Of a stretch of 23,521 nucleotides of DNA, positions 1-10,038 are shown piece after piece. Within the stretch, counting starts at the first letter, position 1. Each line of letters opens with the position of its first letter. The notes under the pieces were generated by a model. That model worked only from the letters and a program-made list of their open reading frames with translations, did not search any database and was not told the origin of the DNA. The DNA lies in the NCBI GenBank assembly GCA_037447655.1, contig JBBHKE010002791.1, forward strand, positions 28,256 through 51,776, given 5' to 3'. The position numbers and the translations under genes were made by a program. Source of the stretch: Zygnema cylindricum (lineage: Eukaryota; Streptophyta; Zygnematophyceae; Zygnematales; Zygnemataceae).

Positions 1-329
1 TAGTCGTTATAAGTCTGATTCTAGATCTTGATTCTAATAGGATCTCCAAAGATCGTTCTACGGACGAGACTCATGGTTACCTCCAGAGTCTCAACGTCCA
101 ATACCCAGGTGGGAGATCCCATAATTATAAGTTACCCTGTTCCAAGTAGATTACCTTCTCATACTACTACCCTCGGGATACACTCTTTTCTAAAACCCCT
201 TATCACTCACCCGCTCATTTCGCCGGTAGGCCAGAACGATAAGGATGTCCAAAACCTCCTTCGTCTAAACCATCCTTTGGTCTAGAAGGCAGTAGTCTCC
301 TGAGTTTTCTACCTCTTTCGTAGCACTAC

Positions 330-662
330 CTTTTCCCCTTTCTTTTTCTCTTTTGGTGTGGATATCGTTTCTCTTTTTCTTTCCCCTTTTCCATCACGAT
401 GCTTTCTCCATCTTTTGAGTCCTCTGATGACGGAAGATCTGGTTTCCTACCAAATCTGCTTCCTCCAAAACCTGTAGGAATAGCAAGACCGGATGGCCGC
501 TTTACTCGCCCACTCACTATTCCCCAAAATCTTTTCTCACATAGGGCTCCCATCATCATACTCTTCCATTAGATGAACCTTGTCCCATTGAATATTAATA
601 CCCTAGAGGGTGGACCCATAACCTGCAACTCTGAGACCTCCATTGGTACTCAGAGCAGGCAT
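330..662 (-). pseudogene. Decayed 5' end of a Ty1/copia-like gag
   Basis: Gag of copia elements forms the virus-like particle of the retrotransposon. On the minus strand an ATG at 662-660 lies about 50 nt after a primer-binding-like site. It opens a short frame ending at a stop. After a +1 shift, codons from about 598 to 494 read FNGTRF, a stop, W, then LCEKRFWGIVSG and VKRP. This resembles the conserved N-terminal block of copia Gag (FNGxNF..W....L.EK.LW.IVxG). The frame then runs into a Lys/Glu-rich tail that ends near 330. I see no Gag zinc knuckle, protease, integrase or RT in the remaining 330 bases, so the element either continues off the left edge or is rearranged. The frameshift and stop show it is dead. 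The family call is inferred from one 35-residue block plus the context. Confidence 0.5.
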
Positions 663-714
663 CTTGCTAGAAACCTCTAGGATAATCTTAGTTCTAGATC
701 TTAGTCTGAATATT

Positions 715-723
715 GCTGATACC
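715..723 (-). other. Primer-binding-like site of the copia-like element
   Basis: The minus strand reads GGTATCAGC one base after the LTR-type terminus CTGTCA (730-725). The usual copia primer-binding site, complementary to the 3' end of initiator tRNA-Met, is TGGTATCAGAGC, so this is a partial match. Its spacing from the CA terminus and from the gag ATG at 662 is what such an element would show. Confidence 0.45.
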
Positions 724-724
724 T

Positions 725-1348
725 TGACAGAGTACAGACTGAACAGACAGCGCCCCTTGGAAGAGCTGACTCCCCTGAGTCTGCCACAAAAAGAATCGTT
801 GAATTTGCTCCCCTGAGCAGTTAATTATAAATGGTCAAAGACGATTCTTTTATATAAGAGCTCTCTGAGAGAGAGGCGGCTACCTCTAATTTTCTAAGTC
901 CTAAACCCTTCTCTAAACCCTCTCCTATTGAAGTACGAAGCCAATCAATTGAGTGTACAGTACAGAAAGGTACTTGGTCCGAAGTACTTTGTGTACGGCC
1001 GTTGTACGACAAGGCTAGAAAGACGACGCCTGCCATATCCAGGTTCGCCATAGTATGTCCCGGAGATGCCGTCATCCAATGTCATGCTACCACGTGTCAC
1101 CCGTTGTGGTTATGACCGCAAACCGCCAAATCGACCATTCCGCTTTGCCAGCTTCTTTCTCTGTCGTTAGATTGATGTCGGCTTTAATTTATAGTCGTTA
1201 AAATACAAGTAGTACATTTCCAGTGTAATTCTATTTTAACTATGTCTGTGTGATTGTGGTCCATTTGTCAGTAAATCGAACTTCTCTATTTCGTCATGTT
1301 TAAGTAGCTATCGTACCCTATATACTTCAGTACTGGTCTTAGACAACA
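725..1348 (-). repeat. Candidate 5' LTR of the copia-like element
   Basis: On the minus strand this would run from TGTTGTCTAAG (1348) to CTGTCA (725), starting TG and ending CA. It has a TATA box at 849-856 (minus strand TATATAAA) about 125 bp from its end. The inner boundary is supported by the adjacent primer-binding-like site. The outer boundary is only a candidate, because the partner LTR and the target duplication are not in the window. No coding signal is visible inside. Confidence 0.3.
849..856 (-). promoter_or_regulatory. TATA box in the candidate LTR
   Basis: The minus strand reads CTTATATAAAAG here. If the surrounding sequence is an LTR, this is the U3 promoter, and the transcript would start near 820 and read towards the gag remnant. 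Confidence 0.35.
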
Positions 1349-1369
1349 GGGTAAGACTAACGGCTACTT

Positions 1370-1411
1370 TGACGGATGGTAGGTACCAGGATCAAATCCT
1401 GGGTCCGTCAA
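1370..1411 (+). other. tRNA-like hairpin with a B-box-like motif
   Basis: GACGGAT (1370) pairs over all 7 positions, including one T-G, with GTCCGTC near 1409. Between them CCAGG/CCTGG closes a 7-nt ATCAAAT loop, like a T-arm. GGATCAAATCC differs at one position from the pol III B box GGTTCRANTCC. D-arm and anticodon arms are missing, with only 8 nt between acceptor strand and T-arm. It is therefore not a functional tRNA. It may be a tRNA or SINE relic, or simply a stable hairpin. Confidence 0.3.
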
Positions 1412-2272
1412 TTCTTTTGGTAAGTTTACAAAGGATCTGCCTTCTGACTCTAGAAGGAGCATAGGCAGCCATGGCTTTAGCTTCCTCTCTATCGTTCAGT
1501 GACTACGACAAGTATGGGGGCTAGAGAGAGAAGCTAGAAGCAGGCTGCCTCTGCTTTTTCCTGCTCCTAATTAAATCATTTGAATAACCTAGAAAATACC
1601 TTTAATTTCAACAGTATGATTACTTCGTACGCAGTTACATGGTACGCAAGTCAAGATTTGAAATTAAGTTTGTCGGTGCTAAAAATTTGAAAGATATTCA
1701 ATATCGGATCTTCATTTGCGTGGAGCCAGTCAATTTAGAACACGTGGCTTTTTGACTCTACGTGATGGAACTTCGACTCATGCCACTTTTCCATTAGTCG
1801 TCGATAGTAATGTTACGGAAAGGTTTACTGGCAATAATATTTCGTTCACTTCTCCATCAGGTCGTGTCAGCAATGGAATTTATAGCGGACCTACTTTCTT
1901 TCGATTGGATGCACGTAGATTCATGTTCTGACGGCGAGCGTCGTCAAAGATTCCAAAAGCAAAATGTCTAAAGTCGTATTCGTACAACCAGCCGCAAAAT
2001 AAAATACGCGAATGTACATTTTGCACGTTCGTGTTTTGTCGTTTCACCAGCGGTGTACAGTTTCTACGTTCCTGTTTTGCCGGAACCAAATCGGAACTTT
2101 GAACTGTTGAAGACAGTAGGCGCAACAAATTCCGGTTGACGATGGATGGTGGTGGAGGCGTCACAGTACATTCTTCAACAAACTTTTTTTGGTGGTTATC
2201 TTTGTATCTGATTCCCGCCTGTGTGAAGGCGCTTGGCTCGTACGTGACATTTTACGTTTTACACGTCCGTTA

Positions 2273-2306
2273 AATGGCTAGTGTCCTTCTGAGGACACTA
2301 GCCATT
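2273..2306. repeat. Perfect 15-bp stem, 4-nt loop hairpin
   Basis: AATGGCTAGTGTCCT (2273-2287) is followed by the loop TCTG and then its exact reverse complement (2292-2306). No transposon end, polyT tract or ORF is associated with it on either side. It could be a recent inverted duplication or a structured RNA element. Confidence 0.8.
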
Positions 2307-2496
2307 ACTGGACGAAGTGACCTTTTGCTTCGAAAACTCATAATCGGACGGTCGATGTTATCGCCCAAAAGTTTGGAGAATCTTGACGAATCTCCAGTAA
2401 TGATGTTTTGAAAAAAAAAAAAACAGTACGGCCTTGTACGGCAATGAGCTGGATTTGTACGGAAATGCATTTTTTCCGGTAAACAACCCCTTAGCC

Positions 2497-2582
2497 TGAT
2501 GGAGGTTCACCCTCAATCGACCCTGTCTGTAGAGTTTGCCGTACAATTACAGAAACGTATGATGGAACTTCACCCTCATATG
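2497..2582 (+). repeat. Short direct repeat GATGGARSTTCACCCTCA, with an inverted relative at 4936
   Basis: GATGGAGGTTCACCCTCA near 2499 recurs as GATGGAACTTCACCCTCA near 2562. A diverged inverted copy (AAGGTGAAGCTCCATCGG) lies near 4943. The 2474 and 4930-4985 copies also share flanking GGTAAACAACC/CGTAAACAACC, so this may be an old dispersed repeat larger than the core motif. Confidence 0.4.
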
Positions 2583-3253
2583 AGAAATACAAAAGTATTT
2601 TACAGAGTCCGTTGTCGTATTAAATTAAACTCTATGCTAAAAAGTAAAACCTTTTCATATCAAGGATTCGCTCGTGTGGATGCACAGTATTCTCCCGCAA
2701 AACGATAACTAAATCTAAGAAAGCGTCACCAACATGGAACAACCAGCTTGAGAGGATGTCGATATCAAGCCACCTCCGAACCTAGACTACAGCTGGCTTA
2801 ACTACACGACAAAATAATTACCTACAGTGAGAAAGTCGCTTTGCTCGTACAGTTTAAGTACAATTGCGTCAGTGCTTCTTTACAGAGTGTCCGTTGTCCA
2901 ACATAAGTCAGTTTTCTGACAAGTGGTCGCCTCCCAGACACGACACGCGACTTATAAAAAGAGAACATAACCAACAAAATTGAAAACATTCATTGATCCA
3001 ATTTTGTGTAAGTTACGGTAGCTTGTTAGTATTTGTCTACAGTACTTTTTGGCATCTTGTAGTTCTTAACTTTTTTGACATGCTGTACAAGGTCAATTCT
3101 TTGTTTTTTGTGGAGTAGACGACCGCATTCTGACAACCGTCATACATATTAACCAGCAAAGATGTACGTCATCAACGACTTTCAAGCATTTGTCGTTATA
3201 TCATCTGTCCTGTGGATATAAATAAGGCAGCGTGTAAAAAAAACAACCATGTA

Positions 3254-3451
3254 CACCTTTAATCGTTATTAGCGTATAGAATTATTAGTTTAAAGAAAAA
3301 AATAGCATCATTCATTCTAATTTAGTGCCAGGAGACGTGGCAGATTATGGTCCACGTCCTTAAATAGTGTAATTTATTATATTTAAGGTATCAATGTCAA
3401 AATTTTAGGGTGCCGATATAGCGTACATAAGGCTAATACCGATTCACGGTT
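3254..3451 (+). mobile_element. MITE B1 (TA-MITE superfamily, 198 bp)
   Basis: Non-autonomous DNA transposon flanked by TA at 3252-3253 and 3452-3453. Its ends are CACCTTTAATCGTTATTAG and the complementary CTAATACCGATTCACGG. An inverted repeat GACGTGG/CCACGTC lies at its midpoint near 3345, so the element folds on itself. It aligns along its full length, in reverse, with B2 (9765-10394 without the nested element), including the CACTATTTAAGGACGTGG block and the CAAAATTTTAGGGTGCCG terminal module. It has no coding capacity. The TA target and short inverted ends are consistent with Tc1/mariner-type mobilisation, but no transposase is present to confirm that. Confidence 0.85.
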
Positions 3452-3458
3452 TACTGTA

Positions 3459-3675
3459 CAACCGTGGATCGTAATTAGCGTTACTAATTTATTCGCCACT
3501 GAAAACATCTTTTCTCCGTACACACTTGTTGGATTTTCAATTTGAGACCGCCGATTGGAAGCTGGGAATACTAACTTTCAATCGAAACCGTCAGATTTAC
3601 AATCCGAAAAATGTGTAAGGAAATAAGATGTTTTAAGAGAAAAAAAAACATTAACACTAATAGCGATTCACGGTG
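3459..3675 (+). mobile_element. MITE A1 (foldback, 217 bp)
   Basis: Flanked by TA at 3457-3458 and 3676-3677, only 3 bp beyond the TA of B1. The left arm (CAACCGTGGATCGTAATTAG, AAACATCTTTTCTCCGTACAC) is the approximate reverse complement of the right arm through almost the whole length, so the element is a long hairpin with a centre near 3567. Copies at 5179, 9275 and 14172 share the same structure and length. No ORF. Confidence 0.87.
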
Positions 3676-3677
3676 TA

Positions 3678-5176
3678 GTGTTTGAATCATGTGTCATGAG
3701 GATTGAATGATCCATATCGGGAAGATTCGATTTTATAGTCGAGCCGCCGCCATGTCGACAAACGTCCCCTCGATACTGACTCTGTTCCGTACTGACAGCT
3801 AAATACGCAACACGACAAATTTAGCGGTATGTGAAAAAACCGACGGAACGAATGGTTGTCCTTCACTCGCCAAATTTGGCTTTTCCGTACATAAGTCAAT
3901 TTGAAAGCCTTATCAGGCTGCCAAGGCTGCCAAGCTGGCATATCCGTTATAGCCTGGATAGGAGAGAATTTTTTATTTTAAGTAACATGGAAAGCGAGCG
4001 AATAATATATAGAATCCGAATTAAATCCGAGAAAAATCGTGAGGAAGAGTGAATACGGACAAAATATCAGCAATACGAGGAAAGTCACAATCTTTCCCAT
4101 AAGACAAAACAGCACGTGCCTTGACAAAATGACGACATTCCTTAGTCCTCCGACAGATACCGCCGAACTTTATGACAGCTTGGAAGGAGATATTGTCGCA
4201 AACAGCCAAAAAAAGCGCCTCTTATATTGCTGCCAAGTGGCGGCTCGTGTGCGCTTTACAAAATTTGGATTTCTAGACAGCAAGCTCGAAGACACGGGCG
4301 AATATTTTTTATCGGTATGCTTAACTAGACAGTGAAGATTCTCCGAATCGAGGATCTATCAGTATCAGGAAAATCAAAGACAGTTTTTGCACGTGCTGTT
4401 TTTGTGGTTTTTAATTCTGACCGACAGAAACAGTCGCTTACGGACAAAGCTTGACGCGTGGCAGATTGTGCCGATGAAAGCTAATGAGAATCTGCCGCTA
4501 AAAGGTAGGGTTTGGCTGTTAGCAGCAGGGCTCCGTACATCTTAGCTCTGCCGTACAGTGAAGTCAGCAAAACATTTTAGATGTGCATTTAGCCATTTAC
4601 TGTTTTTAATTTGGCCTTTAGGGGGTTGCCGTATAGACAACTACCTTTACGTTTCTCGAAATACACGACAAAATTATTTACGACAAACTCGAGTTGTCAT
4701 AAACGTACAGGAAAGTACACGGAACCTATCTGAGACTGATTTGCATAAATTTTAACAAGTACAATGCCGTAGTCGTCTGTACAACAAACTGGTCGCTCAA
4801 AAACTCAATAAAAATTGCATATAGCCGGAAAAAAAATATACGGTTGATGATTTTTAAATGGTATACCGCAAAGCAAAAGGGGTTTAACATGCACATTTTA
4901 ATTTCCATTTTTGAGCGGCGAGTTTATATGGAAACCCCCTCAAGGTGAAGCTCCATCGGACGAAAAGTGAGGTTGTTTACGAGAATCCGTATCTTTTGTA
5001 CGATGACGTACTTTCTATTTTGTTTCTATTGGCAAAAAAAACATTACAGAGGATCTTACCAATATTCGCATAAAAAAAAAAAAAAAAAAACACCCTAAAA
5101 AATCCTTAACTTGGTCCGAGAAGTAACAAGGACCGTTCGATTACATGAGGGTTTCGCTCCACCTCCGAGAGGTGGC
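3678..5176. other. Unassigned sequence between MITE A1 and MITE A2
   Basis: The open stretches here reach 98 codons (4039-4335, plus strand) and show no recognisable motif, membrane pattern or codon bias that I would trust. There are A-rich tracts near 5031 and 5071-5090. CCGTAC/GTACGG hexamers recur. I see no transposon termini inside. Confidence 0.5.
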
Positions 5177-5377
5177 TACAACTGTGAATCCTAATTAGCG
5201 TAAAGATTTTTTTCGCCACAGAAAACATCTTTTATCCGTACATATTTGTCCGATTTTCAATTTGAGACCACCATTCGTAAGCTGAGAATGTTACCATTCA
5301 ATCGAAGCCGTCAGATCCACAATCCGACAAGTGTGTACGGATAAAATATTTTTTCAGTGGCGAAAAAAATGTTAACG

Positions 5378-5385
5378 CTAATTAC
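5378..5385 (+). repeat. Target site duplication of hAT-like 1
   Basis: CTAATTAC at 5378-5385 is repeated exactly at 5775-5782. Eight bases is the size characteristic of hAT insertions. The target is part of the terminal repeat of MITE A2. Confidence 0.93.
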
Positions 5386-5548
5386 TAGTGTTGGGTATCG
5401 AGGACCTATAGCCGATATTCGATATTATCGAATTTTAGCTACCCGATAATCGATATATCGAGACCATGTACGGAGAATCTAAATATCCAGATTTTTTTTT
5501 TTTTTTTTCGGATTTTCTATTTTTTTCCGGAATTTTTTTTTTCAAAAG

Positions 5549-5568
5549 CCCCCCCCCCCCCCCCCCCC
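5549..5568 (+). repeat. Poly(C) tract, 20 bases
   Basis: An uninterrupted C run inside hAT-like 1, preceded by TTTTTTCAAAAG. The homologous position of element 2 also has a C run after TTTTTTCAAA, so the tract is a family trait. Its length may be unreliable in the assembly. Confidence 0.9.
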
Positions 5569-5595
5569 TTAACCGTACGTTTTACCGTACCACCC

Positions 5596-5637
5596 CTGTA
5601 CGGTAACTGTACGGTAACTGTACGGTAACTGTACGGA
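5596..5637 (+). repeat. 11-bp tandem repeat CTGTACGGTAA, 3.8 copies
   Basis: Three perfect units and a partial fourth (CTGTACGGA). Each contains the GTACGG hexamer that is enriched across the middle of the window. The repeat lies between the poly(C) tract and the conserved 3' terminal block of hAT-like 1, and is not visible in the other two copies. Confidence 0.9.
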
Positions 5638-6227
5638 CACCCATTTTTTGCGATATATATCGCGATATTTTATGTTGGTCGCGGAACGATATATCGAGGA
5701 CTTTCCTCGATCGATATTCGATATATCGAATATCGAAATTATCGCGATATGAAACTACCCGATACCCAACACTACTAATTACGATTCACGGTTGAAGTCA
5801 ATTGAAGAATATGTAGAATTGTGACAAGTGGAGACTATGGATACGCGTCAAAATGCTATACCGTAGTGGTATTCGACATTGGGGGGAGGGCACATTTGGC
5901 GGGCGGCGGAGACCTTCGAGGAGGATTTTGCCCGGGCAATGTAAATCCCTCCCAGTTATTGATAAGGACAAAAAAATCGCGCGAAGCGCGGAGAATTTTT
6001 TTTTGGGAGTCTCCTCGCTGATTAGGTCAGATGGACAAAAAAAAAAAAAAGCCAAGTGTTCATACTTACAGCGTTCTCATATAGAGCATTCGCTACAAAT
6101 AGCATCACGCGCGTCGCATGAGAACATGTAAATCGCGTTCGTGACTCAAAATATCTACAAAATTTAACAAACGTTCACACTTTAAGCACTACCATTTAAT
6201 CCGTCGAACAATCTGAGCCGCGCGTCA

Positions 6228-6328
6228 CGTGAGAACACTCACGTATGACATCGAAAACAAAAAAAATAAAGTACAGTCATATTATCGTGAGAACACTGAC
6301 ATATGACATTAAAAACAAGTACAGTCAT
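6228..6328 (+). repeat. Tandem duplication, period 58 bp
   Basis: CGTGAGAACACTCACGTATGACAT...GTACAGTCAT (6228-6280) is repeated with a shortened A tract at 6286-6328. Related GTGAGAAC/GTTCTCA pieces at 6070-6125 may be older units. Confidence 0.7.
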
Positions 6329-6576
6329 TGTCGTTCTCGTTTGGCGCCGCAGGCGAAATTTTTTTTTATACGATACGTGAAATGAGGAGCATACGCGGAG
6401 AGTACAAAAATATCTTAGAGTCAAAATTGAACGAGTATTTTGAAAGGAGGAGAAAGTATTTTGAAAGCGGAGAAGTTATGTACATTCAAATTTTGAAAAG
6501 TACAACACAAATCTGCGTGTACGATTGACAGTCCCAAATGTAGAGTTATTAATCGGTTTTCGTACGGTCGAAAGTG

Positions 6577-6717
6577 AAATTCCGTACTTCTCAATGTAGA
6601 TTAACTCTCCTCGCGGATGTCCGTACGTGGTTATATTGAATTCCGTACTCTCCAATGTAGATTAACTCTCCGCGCAAAATTCCGTACGCTCGTGATGTAG
6701 ATGAACTCTCCCCCAAA
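6577..6717 (+). repeat. Degenerate tandem repeat, three units of about 40 bp
   Basis: Units begin near 6577, 6638 and 6677. Each reads roughly AATTCCGTACNCTCNAATGTAGATTAACTCTCC (shown in parts: AATTCCGTAC, then ATGTAGATTAACTCTCC). The first two are separated by an extra GTCCGTACGTGG segment. Each unit carries CCGTAC. Confidence 0.65.
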
Positions 6718-6887
6718 ATGTACTTCCATTTTAGAACATCTGTTTTCAAACGTACGGAAATATGACGTCGACTAACACTTCTAACGACATTTAGTACGCT
6801 CGAGCGTACATGAATATTAATACACGTACGCTCGAACGCAAATTATTTTAATAGAGTATATAAAATACATGTTAAATTTTCAAACTA

Positions 6888-7387
6888 AACCATGAATCGC
6901 TATTAATTATAAAAAATAACTCGTGTGAAGGAACAAATAGTGTTATTAACCCTATTTAATGTTATAAGAGCCTAATGCCAACAAAACAATAACGCTAAAT
7001 TATACATGTAACACTATAGGTTGTGTCCACATAGTCGATGCTTGAACATGTCAGAACAAGTTGGCGTTATGTTTTCGCGTCTTTATTACTGTTATCGAAT
7101 TTGGGGGTGCTTTCTCGAGACAGCGCGACTCATTTTCCCGTCTCTACATCGTTATTTGACACTTTTTTTGTAGGTTCGTACTTAAAAATAAAACAAATAG
7201 TATGTGTTGGCACATGTGTACACTACACTATTTCAAAATTGCCCGAATTATAGTCGTTGACATTGAGTACACTTTACATATATAAGCATAAAGAAAAAAA
7301 TATAATTATTAATTTTATTTTGGGTTCGTGGGTCAAAATTTGGGAACGTCAGCTTAATGTTAATGACGGTAATAATAATTCACCATG
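6888..7387 (+). mobile_element. MITE F1 (500 bp)
   Basis: Flanked by TA at 6886-6887 and 7388-7389. The left end AACCATGAATCGCTATTAA matches the family TIR. The right end ATAATAATTCACCATG is decayed. It is colinear with F2 and F3: AACAAATAGTGTTATTAAC, a GC-richer core (about 7038-7170, containing GAACATGT, TCTTTATTA and GCGACTCATTTTCCCGT), TACACTATTT, and the GGGTCAAAATTTGGG terminal module. Short open frames inside overlap the conserved core, but neither frame nor length is kept between copies, so I treat the element as non-coding. Confidence 0.8.
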
Positions 7388-7389
7388 TA

Positions 7390-8210
7390 ATTTTGTTTCC
7401 AAACGAAAAAATTCAATCTTTTTTTTTGTTTTAATTATTTGTTCTTTGTCTTTTTTGTTTTATCTTTCCCATTGATGTCATATTAGTTTTGTGTTATTTG
7501 TCCATTTTATTTTTTTTAGTTTTACTTTGAAACTTATGTTGCATCGTTTTTATCATTAACATATTATTGGTTTATTTATTATTATTGTTAGTTTTTTATT
7601 AAGAAAATAACATATTTGTTTTTGTTTTTGTTAAACGAAACTGTGTTTATACGCGTATGCTTTGTTGCATATTACAAATTACTTTTTGTTTATTTTTTCG
7701 GTATGTATCGATGAAAGCTTAATAAAACCTAATTGCGTAACTTGTTTGTTAAAATCGAATGTGTAGTTTTCAATGTTTGTTAAAAGGAACGTTTATATTT
7801 ATTTTTTACAAAGCATTTATTATAGTTATCATTCATCATTCGTTTTTATTTAATGTTTTCTCATGTTACCTTCAATGTTGTATGTACGCACTAATTGTAG
7901 ATGTAAATAGTTTGCGCTTTGTTTGTTCAATATTGGCATTTCTTACTTTTTGAAATGAAAAACTAAATGTTTATTACGTTTACACAGCAACTTAAATTAC
8001 TAGAATGTAAAACAAAAAAAGGCTAAAAAGTGATTAATGTCTTGCTTGAAGTTAAATTATAAATCGTTCGTTTGAGGTATGTTAAAGGAAAAGAAAAGTA
8101 CCGTATAACTAGTTATTAGATTTCGTATGTTTTTTTTTCAAATGCTTTTCTACACAATGTTGTTTAAAATTATTACAAAATTATGTGCGTAATTAATGTA
8201 TATTTATGTC
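7390..8210. other. T-rich sequence, nothing recognised
   Basis: Very T-rich on the plus strand (for example 7418-7520 and 7580-7640). Short hydrophobic open frames follow from the composition. There are no transposon termini or repeats that I can support. Confidence 0.5.
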
Positions 8211-8565
<355 letters not shown>

Positions 8566-8989
8566 TGTTAATTTATATCATATTTAGTGTATATTGTATG
8601 TTATCACTATATTATATGTTATATATATTAAATTTCATTTTATTATATTATATCTTATTATATATTGTTATATTATATTGTATTGTAATGTATATTAAAA
8701 TGTTGCTAAAATTGAACGAGAGATTAATTTAATTCGACTAAATAGATTAATAAACAGACTAATTAAAATAATAGTATCGGTAATGAGGTTTAAACGTGGT
8801 AAACTGTCATGAAATCAAAATCGTATCGGTAATGGGGTCGGAGTAATAGGGTAATGACAACATTTTGTTTTCTTAGTGTTTTATTTCATTATTTTTTGAA
8901 GGGGAGGAATAATTGGTTGCTTTACATAAAATTGAAGCGCTTAAAAAAAATTGAAGCGCTTTAAAAAAACTGAAGCATTTTAACATCGG
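8566..8989. other. AT-rich sequence, no gene
   Basis: TTATATTATATT-type low complexity to about 8700. A short direct repeat of ATCGGTAATGRGGT occurs near 8776 and 8826. TTGAAGCGCTTAAAAAAA repeats occur around 8932-8980 (ATTGAAGCGCTT twice and a third decayed copy). Nothing coding. Confidence 0.5.
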
Positions 8990-9272
8990 CCGTCGCTGAA
9001 CGGGCTATTTATCTGGCTGCGTCCTCCCGCGAGACGTCGTACGCCGCCAGCTAATGCAGGTATACCTGGCCCGGTGACGTCTTCGCGGGCCAATTCGAAA
9101 TGTGTCGAACCGGCATCCGCGGGAGTCTCCGCGAGGTTATCCCGCGGCCGGCGTAATTCTCCTCGACCCTCCGCGAGTCTCCTCGTTTCGACCTATACCG
9201 GCTGTTTGCTCTCCGCGCGAAGCAGTATACCGCCGGAAACGTGCCTTCGGACAAGAGTGGACGCGAGTCCAC
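8990..9272. other. GC-rich island of about 280 bp, unidentified
   Basis: Visibly richer in G and C, and in CpG, than everything around it (for example CCCGCGGCCGGCG and CTCCGCGCGAAGCAG). It ends exactly at the TA of MITE A3. It is open on the minus strand (9051-9272) and in parts on the plus strand, giving Arg-rich products without a domain I recognise. It could be a fragment of another repeat or gene, or a CpG-type regulatory patch. Confidence 0.45.
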
Positions 9273-9274
9273 TA

Positions 9275-9492
9275 CACATTTAATTGTTATTAGTGCTGAC
9301 GTTTTTTCGTCTCTTTAAACATATTTTCTCCGTACACGTATGTCAGCTTTTAGATCTGACGGTTGCGATTGAAATTTAAAATTCTCAGCTTCCGATTGAC
9401 GGTCTTTAAATGAGAATCGGGACAAGAGTGTACGGACAAATGATGTTTTATGTGGCGAAATAAATTATCAGCACTAATAGCGATACACGGTG
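9275..9492 (-). mobile_element. MITE A3 (foldback, 218 bp)
   Basis: TA at 9273-9274 and 9493-9494. Ends CACATTTAATTGTTATTAGTG and CACTAATAGCGATACACGGTG. Arms TTTCTCCGTACAC and GTGTACGGACAAATGATG, with the inner TCTCAGCTTCCGATTGACGG block reversed relative to A1 and A2, so this copy is in the opposite orientation. No ORF. Confidence 0.85.
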
Positions 9493-9494
9493 TA

Positions 9495-9762
9495 GAATCC
9501 AGGCGGAAATCATTGCCGAAGTATATTTCGACGTCACGCTCTGGGGCTTCGACGTTTCACGCGCAAATAGTAATGATATCTGCCGTACAGTATCCCTGGT
9601 ACGGAACTACATGGGCATGCAAGTACATGGTACGCAAATGAAGATTCTAAAATTTTACATTAATACTTGATCAGATTGAAAAATCTTTGTTGATATCTAA
9701 TATGCTATCTTAAAAAATAAAATATCTGTGGTGCCATACTTTTAGAACACGTGCACGCCAGC
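9495..9762. other. Short unassigned spacer
   Basis: ACATGGTACGCAA near 9624 also occurs near 1638 in a similar context, the only link I see to another part of the window. Nothing coding. Confidence 0.4.
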
Positions 9763-9799
9763 TACACCGCGAATCGTTATTAGCGTTATGAACTCTATA

Positions 9800-9807
9800 T
9801 CGGCAAC
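9800..9807 (+). repeat. Target site duplication of hAT-like 2
   Basis: TCGGCAAC at 9800-9807 is repeated exactly at 10231-10238. The uninterrupted version, in reverse complement, is part of B1 (GGGTGCCGATATAGCG), confirming the pre-insertion site. Confidence 0.93.
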
Positions 9808-10002
9808 TAGTGTTGGGTATCGAGGACCCATTGCCGATATTCGATATATATCGAATTTCATGTACCCGATATTCGATATATCGCTTCGATATATCGAATT
9901 TCAAATTATCGCGATATATCGCCGATATATCGTATCGACGATATATCGAAAATGAAAATTTTACCAATTTTTTTCAAACCCCCCCCCCCCCCCCGCGCTC
10001 CG

Positions 10003-10038
<36 letters not shown>

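Larger units (their letters stand above)
1412..3251. other. Unassigned sequence without a recognised gene
   Basis: The longest open stretches (for example 1716-1931 and 2499-2708 on the plus strand) encode 60-94 residues with no motif I recognise, in sequence full of stops. The stretch holds a perfect hairpin at 2273-2306 and a short direct repeat around 2497 and 2561, both listed separately. The codons GTA and TAC are common because the area shares the regional CCGTAC/GTACGG enrichment. Confidence 0.5.
5386..5774 (+). mobile_element. hAT-like non-autonomous element 1 (389 bp)
   Basis: Termini TAGTGTTGGGTATCG and its exact complement CGATACCCAACACTA, with the 8-bp duplication CTAATTAC. Both subterminal regions are packed with palindromes such as TCGATATATCGA. 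The last 125 bp or so (GCGATATATATCGCGAT to the end) match the corresponding parts of elements 2 and 3. The interior has T tracts, a run of 20 C (5549-5568), and 3.8 copies of an 11-bp CTGTACGGTAA repeat (5596-5637). No ORF. The superfamily call rests on target size and TIR sequence. Confidence 0.88.
5179..5793 (+). mobile_element. MITE A2, split by a hAT-like element
   Basis: A 218-bp A-family foldback interrupted by 389 bp of hAT-like element 1 and one 8-bp target duplicate. The left end is CAACTGTGAATCCTAATTAGCG after TA at 5177-5178. The right end is CTAATTACGATTCACGGTT at 5775-5793, where the flanking TA has become GA. Removing 5386-5782 gives a sequence colinear with A1, including the arms TTCGCCACAGAAAACATCTTTTA and GACAAGTGTGTACGGATAAAA. 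Confidence 0.88.
5796..6885. other. Unassigned sequence with tandem repeats
   Basis: A GC-rich patch (about 5880-5945, purine-rich on the plus strand) is followed by A/T tracts and two degenerate tandem repeats listed separately. Open frames of 60-92 codons overlap on both strands and have no recognisable domain. Confidence 0.45.

Noticed and set aside
1412-1470. Permuted tRNA gene using the 1370-1411 fold
   Set aside because: No 5' half with D-arm and anticodon arm is found just downstream.
5853-6131. 92-codon plus-strand frame over the GC-rich patch
   Set aside because: Overlapping frames on both strands, a run through poly(A), and no motif.
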